DNA from: Euryarchaeota archaeon UBA111
GTDB taxonomy: Archaea > Thermoplasmatota > Poseidoniia > Poseidoniales > Poseidoniaceae
DNA: 28,616 nucleotides
Direction: 5' to 3'
Assembly (NCBI GenBank): GCA_002506025.1
Contig: DAWS01000084.1
Span: forward strand, 1-28,616
Under the pieces are notes generated by a model, which saw nothing but the letters and a program-made list of their open reading frames with translations, did no database searches and had not been told where the DNA came from. Both the position numbers and the translations under genes were made by a program. Below are positions 1-7,456 of this stretch, one piece after another; positions within the stretch are counted from its first letter, which is position 1; each line of letters starts with the position of its first letter.

Positions 1-246
1 GATCGCACTATTATCGCAGGAGGACTTCTCGGTCATGATTCAGTGCTTGAATTGACTCAAGCAGGAGCAGAACAACAAGGACTTGAACTAGAGATAGTTG
101 ATAGTAGCCTTGGCAAATATTTGGTTAGTATTGATGGTAGCGCAGGCGAAGGCTGGGAGTATACAGTGAATGGTCAACCTGGCGTAATGTCTGCTGAATA
201 TAGCACGGTTGAATCTGATAGTGTAATCTCTTGGATGCAACTCTAA
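1..246 (+). CDS. DUF4430 domain protein, C-terminal fragment (5' end outside window)
   Basis: The frame is open from base 1, so the gene begins upstream of the window; an in-frame GTG at 43 is probably internal. The visible 81 residues end with a pattern typical of DUF4430 (transcobalamin-C-like): GWEYTVNG, then an Ala-Glu-Tyr segment, then 'SDSVISWMQL'. DUF4430 domains are small beta-rich ligand-binding modules, often on extracellular lipoproteins, and in bacteria are often found next to ECF-type vitamin transporter genes. The next gene here is an ECF S component, so a role as an exported substrate-capturing protein is a reasonable inference. No signal peptide can be checked because the N-terminus is missing. 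The reading frame used by the next gene is also open just upstream of that gene's start (see findings). Confidence 0.7.
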   Translation, partial: DRTIIAGGLLGHDSVLELTQAGAEQQGLELEIVDSSLGKYLVSIDGSAGEGWEYTVNGQPGVMSAEYSTVESDSVISWMQL

Positions 247-286
247 TTTAGGCAATGCTCAAGAAACTCAACCTCCAGGGCCAAAC

Positions 287-943
287 ATGTTCCAGTCGTA
301 TGGCATTCACGGGCCGGTCCTAGGGCCTGTTACTGGGTTGGCTATCGATGTTGTATTACTCGGACTTGCATTTTGGATGTTGGCGGCACCAGATATGAAA
401 AAAGCCAGTAACATCCTCACTTTCATAACCTTAGTTGCGAGTATATCATTGCTCAGGGTATTAATGGTCCCGTTGCCTAATATCCAACCGGTTACTATTG
501 CAGCCCTGATTATCGGTGCTCAATTAGGTGCGCGCAGAGGCGTTGCCTTTGCAGTATTGGTGACGATGATTTCTAATTTCATCATTGGTGATGGAATTTG
601 GACCTTATATCAAGCACTTGGGTGGTCTACTGTAGCAATAATAGGCGCAAATTCTGGTATTATCTCTAGCGGCAAATTAGACTTGACCAAAGCCTATGGA
701 TATGCAATTATCTGTGCATTTTTGTTTGATTTCATTGTCTCTCTCAGCGTGATTGGCACCATTTCATTTGGTGAATTTATGGTTTACTTACTCAACGGTA
801 TTCCATATGACCTACTTCATGCATTAGGAAACCTCACCATTATTGCATGGTTTGGTGCGTGGTTTAGTGACGCCATTGCACAGTTCCAGACTATGGAAGA
901 AATCGAACAAACAGTAGTAGATGGATATGTTACGAGAACATGA
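287..943 (+). CDS. ECF transporter S component-like membrane protein
   Basis: This 218-residue hydrophobic protein has about six predicted membrane helices, the usual size and topology of the substrate-binding (S) subunit of energy-coupling-factor vitamin transporters. The segments 'IAALIIGAQLGARRG', 'MISNFIIGDG' and 'GIPYDLLHALGN' resemble conserved stretches of the ECF S-component family (Gly-rich loop after helix 3, and the P-Y/F-D-hydrophobic-H-x-x-G-N motif in the late helices). The substrate cannot be read from sequence. A DUF4430 neighbour hints at a vitamin such as a cobamide, but this is inference. No EcfA ATPase or EcfT gene lies in the window, so the energising module would be encoded elsewhere. 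There is no clear Shine-Dalgarno before the ATG at 287, and the frame is open back to 227, so this start is less certain than the frame. Confidence 0.72.
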   Translation: MFQSYGIHGPVLGPVTGLAIDVVLLGLAFWMLAAPDMKKASNILTFITLVASISLLRVLMVPLPNIQPVTIAALIIGAQLGARRGVAFAVLVTMISNFIIGDGIWTLYQALGWSTVAIIGANSGIISSGKLDLTKAYGYAIICAFLFDFIVSLSVIGTISFGEFMVYLLNGIPYDLLHALGNLTIIAWFGAWFSDAIAQFQTMEEIEQTVVDGYVTRT

Positions 944-953
944 TGGCCCATCA

Positions 954-1295
954 ATGGCTCTCTTAGTCAGGACAGATCTGAATTTATCGAGTGGTAAAGT
1001 AGCCGTACAATGCGCTCACGCCGCGGTCAATTGTGCCTTAATTGCTCGAAAAAGCGAACCCAGAATTATGGAGCGCTGGCAGGCAAATGGTGCTAGGAAA
1101 ATCTGTTTAGCAATCGAGGATGTATCGGAAATTAAATCTATTATGGCAAAAGCCAAGTCAGCAGGACTAATTGCATATTTAGTCAAAGATGCAGGTCATA
1201 CAGAAGTTACAGCCGGAACAATAACCGTCCTTGGAATTGGACCAGGGCCCCGTAATAGTATCGACGCTTTGGTTGGTGAGCTAAAACCGTATTGA
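954..1295 (+). CDS. pth2: Peptidyl-tRNA hydrolase Pth2, copy 1 (divergent)
   Basis: This 113-residue protein (counted from ATG 954) matches the archaeal/eukaryotic Pth2 family, which releases peptides from prematurely dropped peptidyl-tRNA. The N-terminal strand 'MALLVRTDL', the helix motif GKVAVQCAHAA (K15, H22), the 'KDAGHTEV' loop (D79, T83) and the 'GIGPGP' turn are all present. Two places depart from the usual form: the common KMGKGK is LSSGK, and DAGxTQ is DAGHTE. In-frame ATGs at 921 and 927 would add 11 or 9 residues and overlap the transporter gene; 954 is preferred because Pth2 proteins normally begin right at this strand. A second Pth2 follows at once and overlaps this stop codon, so the two are almost certainly co-translated. 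Confidence 0.85.
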   Translation: MALLVRTDLNLSSGKVAVQCAHAAVNCALIARKSEPRIMERWQANGARKICLAIEDVSEIKSIMAKAKSAGLIAYLVKDAGHTEVTAGTITVLGIGPGPRNSIDALVGELKPY

Positions 1296-1723
1296 GGGCT
1301 GTGATTTTGGTGGGTTTACGTTCCTTTATTCACCGTTTGACCGCACCAAAGGTTTTCTCTGGGCGTATTGATGATACGGTAAAATTGGTCCTAGTGGTTA
1401 ATAGCGAGTTAAAAATGGGCAAAGGTAAAATCGCTGCTCAAGTTGGTCATGCAGCCGTTTCAGCGACACTTAAAGCAGGGGAATATAATCCGGTAGATCT
1501 TGATTCGTGGCTAAAATCCGGGCAGAAGAAAATTTGTGTAAAAGCAAGTTATGATGAGATAAACCACCTTCTTGCCCGGGCATCATCTAGCGGAATACAG
1601 ACAGTGGAAATCACCGATGCAGGTAAAACTCAAATTCCCAGTGGTTCGTTAACGGTGGCGGCATTTGGACCTTGTGATGAGGGAAGATTAGAGTCTCTTA
1701 CCGGGCATTTGAAATTGCTGTAA
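1292..1723 (+). CDS. pth2: Peptidyl-tRNA hydrolase Pth2, copy 2 (canonical motifs)
   Basis: This second Pth2-family protein carries the textbook motifs KMGKGKIAAQVGHAAV (residues 41-56 from TTG 1292), WLKSGQKKI (73-81), DAGKTQIPSG (109-118) and a final TGHLKLL. The usual 'RTDLK' is replaced by 'NSELK'. An N-terminal extension of roughly 30 residues, with a hydrophobic and basic stretch, precedes the first conserved strand, unlike copy 1. The start is uncertain: TTG 1292 overlaps the previous stop (TTGA), while GTG 1310 has a GTGAT ribosome-site-like sequence four bases upstream. Identity between the copies is modest by eye, so this is an old duplication or two separate origins rather than a recent repeat. 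Confidence 0.85.
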   Translation: MRAVILVGLRSFIHRLTAPKVFSGRIDDTVKLVLVVNSELKMGKGKIAAQVGHAAVSATLKAGEYNPVDLDSWLKSGQKKICVKASYDEINHLLARASSSGIQTVEITDAGKTQIPSGSLTVAAFGPCDEGRLESLTGHLKLL

Positions 1724-1763
1724 AAGCCGCCTAGTTCATCAATGATGGCCGTTTGGTCAAGCC

Positions 1764-2810
1764 ATGCGAGAGTACAACTTGGATAGAATAGACCTTCGCA
1801 GTGACACGGTTACTCAACCTACTAAGGCAATGAAAGAAGTGATGATGGCATCAGTTGTTGGCGATGATGTATTGCAAGATGATCCAACTGTTAAACAGCT
1901 GGAAGAAAAGATTGCCAAAATGTGTGGTATGGAAGCAGCACTATTCGTCCCCTCAGGGACTATGTCCAATGCTATTGCAATCCGTGCTCACACATCGCCC
2001 GGCGATGAAATTATTATGGAAAGAACAAGTCATATCTATCAGTATGAAGGAGGCGGTTATGCAGCCTTGTCTGGAGTATCAGTGGCTTTGATTGACGGCC
2101 ACAAAGGCCAATTAACCGCTGAGGCGGTTAGCAAAGCCGTTCGCAAGGCAGAAGGAAGTTTAGGACACTACCCTGATGGAACTCTCGTCTGTGTAGAAAA
2201 CACCGCTAACCGTGGCGGCGGCACATGCTACAATCAAGATACCCTTGACGCTATTGCTTCGACCGCTCGCAAGCACGGGTGTGCAATTCATATGGATGGC
2301 GCAAGAATCTTCAATGCCGCCGTAAAGATGAACACTCCAATAGACAGAATGCTACGTGACTTTGATTCGGTCTCAATTTGCTTATCAAAAGGCCTTGGCG
2401 CACCAGTCGGGAGTCTACTAGTTGGGTCAGAACAATTTATTGCAAAGGCAAGCAGATGGAGGAAATTATTTGGCGGGGGAATGCGCCAGTCTGGATTTTT
2501 GGCGGCTTGTGGGTTATACGCCTTAGAGCACAATGTTGAGCGACTAGCAGAAGATCATGAGCGAGCAAGGCGCTTAGCAAATAGTATCAGTCAACTTGAC
2601 GGCTTCACTATTGATTTGGATTCTGTTGAAACAAATATGGTGTATATCGATAGTGACATGGGGGCAAAAAAATTGATGCAAGAATTAGCCAATAGGGGAA
2701 TCGATGTCCTAGATGTCGGCCCAACTGCTGTGCGCGCAGTAATCCATTTGCACGTAACTGATGAGGATATAGAACAGGTAGTCCAAGTTTTCACTAGTTT
2801 AGCGAACTAA
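1764..2810 (+). CDS. ltaE: Low-specificity L-threonine aldolase (PLP-dependent)
   Basis: This 348-residue protein belongs to the beta-eliminating lyase / threonine aldolase family (PLP fold type I), which cleaves L-threonine or L-allo-threonine to glycine and acetaldehyde. Visible hallmarks are 'DLRSDTVTQPT' at the N-terminus (10-20), 'GDDVLQDDPTV', 'FVPSGTMSNA' (61-70), the PLP-ring residue His90 in 'TSHIYQYEGGG', the cofactor aspartate in 'HMDGAR' (D178) and the Schiff-base lysine in 'CLSKGLGAPVGS' (K209). Length is normal and the protein is complete. It ends one base before the convergent gene that follows. The ATG at 1764 is the first in-frame start and fits the family N-terminus, though no strong ribosome site precedes it. 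Confidence 0.93.
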   Translation: MREYNLDRIDLRSDTVTQPTKAMKEVMMASVVGDDVLQDDPTVKQLEEKIAKMCGMEAALFVPSGTMSNAIAIRAHTSPGDEIIMERTSHIYQYEGGGYAALSGVSVALIDGHKGQLTAEAVSKAVRKAEGSLGHYPDGTLVCVENTANRGGGTCYNQDTLDAIASTARKHGCAIHMDGARIFNAAVKMNTPIDRMLRDFDSVSICLSKGLGAPVGSLLVGSEQFIAKASRWRKLFGGGMRQSGFLAACGLYALEHNVERLAEDHERARRLANSISQLDGFTIDLDSVETNMVYIDSDMGAKKLMQELANRGIDVLDVGPTAVRAVIHLHVTDEDIEQVVQVFTSLAN

Positions 2811-2811
2811 G

Positions 2812-3702
2812 TTAGTCGCGTCGCAAAATGACGGCTGCACAGAATATGGCGCAAAGCGTTATCAGCATTCCAAAACCAGGGATAGAGCTCTCATCAGAGG
2901 GCGTTTCTTGTGGTGTTTCAACTATACTCATGACGTAAACCAGGTGAACTTCTAAGTCATTACCATCATACGCTGACGGGATTTCTACGGTTGCTGTCCC
3001 GGATAACTCGCCCCCAAGGTCCGTTATATTGCGCACGATGTCGTGATAACTACCAGCGCCGTTTCCACCATCTGAAAATTGCGCAGTATCCTCGACAAAC
3101 CACGCATTGACATTTAGCGTCATATCTGGATAGAGTGACATATCAAGGTCTAGATTCCAATTGATTATTCCATGCCCATCTGGGATGTCACAATTACAAT
3201 TCGCCTTAGGTGTCCACGCGAATGATGATACTCCATCGCCCATTCCAAGTGGGGTTGCAATCATAGCTCGATAATCGCTTTCAAGGGAATCAGAATCCGG
3301 CAAAGTTCCGGCTTTTTTGATTGTTCCATTGAATGCCACCATCGGAGGGACCGATACCTGATAACGCTGGGTGAGGTAGGCTGAAGCGAAATCGTCTCCC
3401 AGTGGGTCCTCATGGTCAGGGGAGCGATGGAACTCGTATTTTTGAACGAGACCTTCAGACTCAAGATCATCTAAAACCGCCTCAGCCTGCAGACAATTAT
3501 CGCACCAAGTCGCAGTAAAGTCTTCAGCGATTGCTGGTAATTGGTCAATAGGTGAGGAATCAGTTGTCAAGTTGTCAATTAAAGCGTGCTGGCCGCCAAA
3601 TACCGCACCTGTGTTGGTTGGTTCTGCAGGCTTCGCATTTGAGGTTGGTAAGGCCATTGCCAGTATTAAAAATATAATAGTTAGCGTTGCAAGTCTTCGC
3701 AT
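2812..3702 (-). CDS. Secreted thioredoxin-like protein with PGF-CTERM-like anchor
   Basis: This 296-residue protein has an N-terminal signal peptide (MRR, then a hydrophobic core to about residue 19, ending in SNA). A thioredoxin-like segment follows, 'DFTATWCDNCLQAEAVLDDL', with a CxxC pair at C67 and C70 and a later 'VPPMVAFNGT' resembling the cis-proline region. After a beta-rich region the C-terminus reads IPGFGMLITLCAIFCAAVILRRD in two parts: P-G-F-G at 275-278, then a helix of about 15 residues, then RRD. That tripartite form matches the PGF-CTERM signal processed by archaeosortase A, so the mature protein is probably a lipid-anchored surface thiol oxidoreductase. The start is well supported by TAGGAGG five bases before ATG 3702. 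The specific role is unknown. Confidence 0.75.
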   Translation of the reverse strand: MRRLATLTIIFLILAMALPTSNAKPAEPTNTGAVFGGQHALIDNLTTDSSPIDQLPAIAEDFTATWCDNCLQAEAVLDDLESEGLVQKYEFHRSPDHEDPLGDDFASAYLTQRYQVSVPPMVAFNGTIKKAGTLPDSDSLESDYRAMIATPLGMGDGVSSFAWTPKANCNCDIPDGHGIINWNLDLDMSLYPDMTLNVNAWFVEDTAQFSDGGNGAGSYHDIVRNITDLGGELSGTATVEIPSAYDGNDLEVHLVYVMSIVETPQETPSDESSIPGFGMLITLCAIFCAAVILRRD

Positions 3703-3709
3703 GAGACCT

Positions 3710-3716
3710 CCTAGAA
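3710..3716 (-). promoter_or_regulatory. Strong Shine-Dalgarno of the thioredoxin-like gene
   Basis: Read on the minus strand, AGGAGGTCTC directly precedes ATG 3702. It is one of the best anti-16S matches in the window and fixes the start of the secreted thioredoxin-like protein. Confidence 0.6.
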
Positions 3717-3756
3717 TGAGTTTAATTTCAAACCATCTGCGATTTGCTTTTGCTGG

Positions 3757-3764
3757 TTAAATTA
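3757..3764 (+). promoter_or_regulatory. TATA-like box upstream of the addB-like gene
   Basis: TTAAATTA lies about 75 bases before the proposed AddB start. In archaea transcription usually begins about 25 bases after such a box, which would place the start near 3785 and leave a leader of roughly 50 bases containing the palindrome described next. Inferred from spacing and composition only. Confidence 0.35.
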
Positions 3765-3780
3765 CAATTTTCCTCTCTTC

Positions 3781-3804
3781 TCAATAACAGTTTTCAATAA
3801 CTGT
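3781..3804 (+). promoter_or_regulatory. Palindrome plus direct repeat, candidate operator of the addB-addA operon
   Basis: ACAGTT (3787-3792) and AACTGT (3799-3804) form a perfect 6-base inverted repeat around TTCAAT. TCAATAAC also occurs twice, at 3781-3788 and 3794-3801, a 13-base period. The element sits where transcription would start if the TATA-like box at 3757 is used, a common place for archaeal repressor binding. No regulator is identified. Confidence 0.35.
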
Positions 3805-3838
3805 CGCTTGTCTGGTGGCATGTTGAGGGGGTGTGATA

Positions 3839-6800
3839 ATGGATAATTCAGTTTCTAGAATTACTATTGAATCAACGCCCAGTGGCATATTATTGCCAAG
3901 TTGGCTCCAACAAGTATTCTTGTCTGATTACGATGATAATTTACTCATCATTTACCCAAGCGAGGCGGCGCGTCAGAATTCCGTGCGAGAATTGTCTACG
4001 GCTAATCCATCCCTTGATTCATCAAAGCACTTGACAATAAAGCGACTCGTACGCACCCTCCTAACCGATTTCCGTCAGCCAAATGTTTTCGATGATGATA
4101 GTGTCCTATTGTACAAAACCCACCAAGAATGTGTAAAACGTGCTGAAAAGGGAAACTTCCCCCTCCTGCACATCACTGGGAAAAATTGGAGCATTAACAA
4201 GACACGCAGACTATTGTCCCTGCACCAAGAAATTTCAATGCTGGCAAAAATACCACGCTGGGATTCTGACCCGGGAGTTCGAGAATTTCGTAACGCTCTG
4301 ATGGCAATTGAAAAGGTGGAATCGAAGACTCATCCCGATCTAATGAATTTCCATCTTAACAGACTATTAGAAAACATCACTGAGGATAAGTTACCGTTCA
4401 CTCTAAATGGCTTAACCGGCATCATTATGTTGGACCATCCGCCTGAGTTTTGCGAGGTTGAGCGACATATTCTGGCAAAAATTGCGGAATTTATCCCCAT
4501 ACATCAATTATGCAATCCAGGACAATTCAGACTTGGTTACAGCGGAGCATATCTGTTAGATGTCCCTTGGTGTACTCAAACAACTATCCCTGAGTGGGTG
4601 CCGGATCATAAGGTTCAAGCTGCGGATTTTGAATCTCATTGGCGCTCAACCCATACAGAAGTAACGGGTGCCCAATTTCACCAAGTAATCGTTGAACGTT
4701 CGAGTCACATAATCGAAGCGACATCATCGCTACTAGATAGTTTGAGTATTAACCCCAACCAGCGAATATTGGTTATCGATGCGGACTTTGAAGGGCGTAT
4801 CAATCAATGGAATGAGGTCCTTAGACAGATGGGTATTTACACTAATATCCAAGACAAAACAATTGGCCAACTGCCCTTTATTCAAGAACTGGTATACCAC
4901 TTACAACTCGCAAATGGTCTTGAGGCGTGGTCTTTTGAACGGTTGCGCCGTTTAGCAAATAGCGCAATAATTTCGCTTTCTTTCGATCTTACGCACCCAA
5001 CCGATCCAGAAATAATCCCTCGTCCCCACGTTGATGTTCTTGAAAATATCGCACGCAGTTTCCACGTATTAGGCGGCCCCGGCGCAGCTCAACGGTGGCT
5101 GTCGACTCTGTCTACGGTGAGCCAACAATACAGTGATTACACTAACGAGTCCTCAATTAAACAAGAGGAAACTCAGTGGTGGCTAGCCAATGTCGTCAAA
5201 CTTTGGAATATTATCACCGATGACAGTCAAGACATTAGTGAACTGATGGGTTGCTTTACCGGTCAATCGTTGCCGCTAATTGAAAATCTAGCTTCACCTA
5301 ATGACTTATTGCAAACACTGATTAATGCTACTGAGTGGGATAAATTAACTCAAGATGACGCCCATTTCAACGCTTGCCTATCCGCAATCGAAGTAATGCA
5401 GGATAAATTGCAGGTAATTGACTTAGCAGGAGAATTTAGTGGCAACAATCTGAATTTTATCGACCTAGCAAAGTTAGTTGTTAATCATGAAACCAGTGAC
5501 GCGTCTAGGATTCAATGCCAAAATCTAACTGTTTGTTCACCTAACATTGCCTTTGGACAATCAGCAGATGTAGTGATTTTAGCGGGATTAGATGCCGAAT
5601 CTTGGACTATGAAACCGAGCAATATTCCATGGTTAGATAACGCTACAAAGGTCAATCTAGGTTTAGCAAATTCCGATATTAAAATTAGACAGGGCAGACA
5701 CCACCTTCGACATTTATTGAATTGTTCAGCGTCAGTAATTGTTATTGACACATCACTGGATGAGTCTGCTAATCCCAGCCCGCCACTAGCAGAGTGGCTT
5801 GATGATGTCGTTAGTGATACAGCAATCTTCACCGATGTGCCAGAGTTCATCTCTACCCAAGATTATGATTTATCAAACTTGAACAGGACTTGGGACCTAA
5901 TCTCTGATGGCGATAAAAATGCGCTTAAACTTAGAATATTTACTACCGATTATGATGACAACAAACCAATATCTACGCGTTCGGGTAATCGTGGGCGTGA
6001 CATCCGTCAACGCTCTGCATTGGCATTACTAAGTAACCGGCCAATGGAAATTTTACCAGATAACAAGTCATCTATTGCAATGGCGTTTGAGTTGCCGATA
6101 AATAGTAGGCTACGAAATTCACAGCCAAACCTGCAGTCATTGGAAGTGGGGGCGTCAATGAGTTGGGAAGAACGAAATAAGATGATATCATTTACCTCGC
6201 TGAATCTCTCACCAAGTGCAAAATCCGCAATGTCTGATACGAGAATGAAGCCCATATGGCCAAATCTTGGTTATCGTATCAATGGCAACACGTTAAGCCC
6301 CAGCGTTGACCCTAGACCACTTCCTTTGCAAGAGCAGCTACCCGATTCATTGAGGGTTATAATGGGTGATTCTAAGGCCGATTTGCACAGCAAAGTGTGG
6401 TCGGCAAATAGGCTCCAAGCATGGTTGAAATGCCCTCGTCAAGCGTGGATGAAAAATTACTTGCAATTAACCACTTTTGAAACACAAAATGAGGATATAG
6501 ATAATCGCACGAGAGGTCTCTTAATCCATGATGTTGAGGCTGAAATATTTTCAAAAATTGGTGTCCCAGTATTTGATACAGCATTAAAGCGAGGTTTAGT
6601 TTTGTCCGACTCAAAGGATAATTCACTCGAGGATTTATGGCAGTTTGCACTACAGTACTTAGCGGAAAAAAGTCCTTGGCTATCAAGAACTAATGCTGTG
6701 TCAGTACACCGTTGCCGTGAGATAATAGGAGTAACCCCTGATACATGGCAAGAATACTTGACAGGAGCCACCAACTTAGAACCAAGTGGCAAGATTGCCA

Positions 6801-7456
6801 ACTACCTTTCTGCGACGTTATCATTAGGGGATTCAGCGACTTTGGTTTGCGAGTGGCCTATCTCGGACGGAGTAAGGCAACCAGTCGAGATTTCCGGACA
6901 TAACGAAAACGGTCAAGAAGACAGTTTTTTGCTTAGGGGTAGAATTGATAGAGTCGATGAAATTAATGTCGAAGGCCAAGCAGGTGGTCAGAGGTTAATC
7001 ATAATCAGAGACATGAAGACAGTAAACGGACCTAAATTGAATCAGCGTGGACAAAGGCATCGAAAAGCAATTTTTGATGAATTACAATTAGCCCTATACG
7101 CAAAAGCTTGGGAGGCGGCAAATCCGAATGATAGAGTCGTAGGTGTTGGGATCACCGAGGTTGGCGATGATACAGAATATTATGTCGAGATGGACCCGGA
7201 TTATATCGATTCAGTCCAACACATGTCAATAGGCAAAATTACCACATATACCTCGATGACCTATCGAGATATTGATGAAAAAACAGGCGGAAGTAGCAAC
7301 GGTTTTCGAGCATGGTTAGAAGAGCGAGTGAGAACGGCACTCCGAGTTATTGGAGGAGCAAAAGCAGGCCATGTCAATCCAACAGTAAGTGATGATTGTA
7401 AGTATTGCACGGTTAGAAGGTTATGTCCTTCGGCCAAATTGGGGGGTAAACTATGA
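3839..7456 (+). CDS. addB: AddB-like helicase-nuclease subunit with Fe-S PD-(D/E)XK nuclease
   Basis: This large protein (1205 residues from ATG 3839) resembles AddB, the partner of AddA in DNA double-strand-break processing. The N-terminus reads 'LLIIYPSEAARQNSVREL', as in AddB, but no GxxxxGK(T/S) Walker A is visible. A middle segment, 'SADVVILAGLDAESW' then 'PWLDNATKVNLGL', matches the degenerate late helicase motifs of AddB. The C-terminal third is a RecB-type nuclease (numbers from GTG 3833; subtract 2 for ATG 3839): RLQAWLKCPRQAW with C867, GRIDRVD with D1039, RDMKT with D1060 and K1062, then QLALYAKAW with Q1085 and Y1089. The last residues CKYCTVRRLC supply C1189, C1192 and C1198, which with C867 give the four-cysteine iron-sulfur staple of AddB nucleases. 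GAGGGGG before ATG 3839 supports that start; GTG 3833 is an alternative. The ATGA overlap with the next gene implies coupled translation. Confidence 0.85.
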   Translation: MDNSVSRITIESTPSGILLPSWLQQVFLSDYDDNLLIIYPSEAARQNSVRELSTANPSLDSSKHLTIKRLVRTLLTDFRQPNVFDDDSVLLYKTHQECVKRAEKGNFPLLHITGKNWSINKTRRLLSLHQEISMLAKIPRWDSDPGVREFRNALMAIEKVESKTHPDLMNFHLNRLLENITEDKLPFTLNGLTGIIMLDHPPEFCEVERHILAKIAEFIPIHQLCNPGQFRLGYSGAYLLDVPWCTQTTIPEWVPDHKVQAADFESHWRSTHTEVTGAQFHQVIVERSSHIIEATSSLLDSLSINPNQRILVIDADFEGRINQWNEVLRQMGIYTNIQDKTIGQLPFIQELVYHLQLANGLEAWSFERLRRLANSAIISLSFDLTHPTDPEIIPRPHVDVLENIARSFHVLGGPGAAQRWLSTLSTVSQQYSDYTNESSIKQEETQWWLANVVKLWNIITDDSQDISELMGCFTGQSLPLIENLASPNDLLQTLINATEWDKLTQDDAHFNACLSAIEVMQDKLQVIDLAGEFSGNNLNFIDLAKLVVNHETSDASRIQCQNLTVCSPNIAFGQSADVVILAGLDAESWTMKPSNIPWLDNATKVNLGLANSDIKIRQGRHHLRHLLNCSASVIVIDTSLDESANPSPPLAEWLDDVVSDTAIFTDVPEFISTQDYDLSNLNRTWDLISDGDKNALKLRIFTTDYDDNKPISTRSGNRGRDIRQRSALALLSNRPMEILPDNKSSIAMAFELPINSRLRNSQPNLQSLEVGASMSWEERNKMISFTSLNLSPSAKSAMSDTRMKPIWPNLGYRINGNTLSPSVDPRPLPLQEQLPDSLRVIMGDSKADLHSKVWSANRLQAWLKCPRQAWMKNYLQLTTFETQNEDIDNRTRGLLIHDVEAEIFSKIGVPVFDTALKRGLVLSDSKDNSLEDLWQFALQYLAEKSPWLSRTNAVSVHRCREIIGVTPDTWQEYLTGATNLEPSGKIANYLSATLSLGDSATLVCEWPISDGVRQPVEISGHNENGQEDSFLLRGRIDRVDEINVEGQAGGQRLIIIRDMKTVNGPKLNQRGQRHRKAIFDELQLALYAKAWEAANPNDRVVGVGITEVGDDTEYYVEMDPDYIDSVQHMSIGKITTYTSMTYRDIDEKTGGSSNGFRAWLEERVRTALRVIGGAKAGHVNPTVSDDCKYCTVRRLCPSAKLGGKL

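Noticed and set aside
6372..6801. Overlapping minus-strand open frames inside the addB-like gene
   Set aside because: Composition and lack of starts with ribosome sites mark them as shadows of the well-supported plus-strand nuclease domain.
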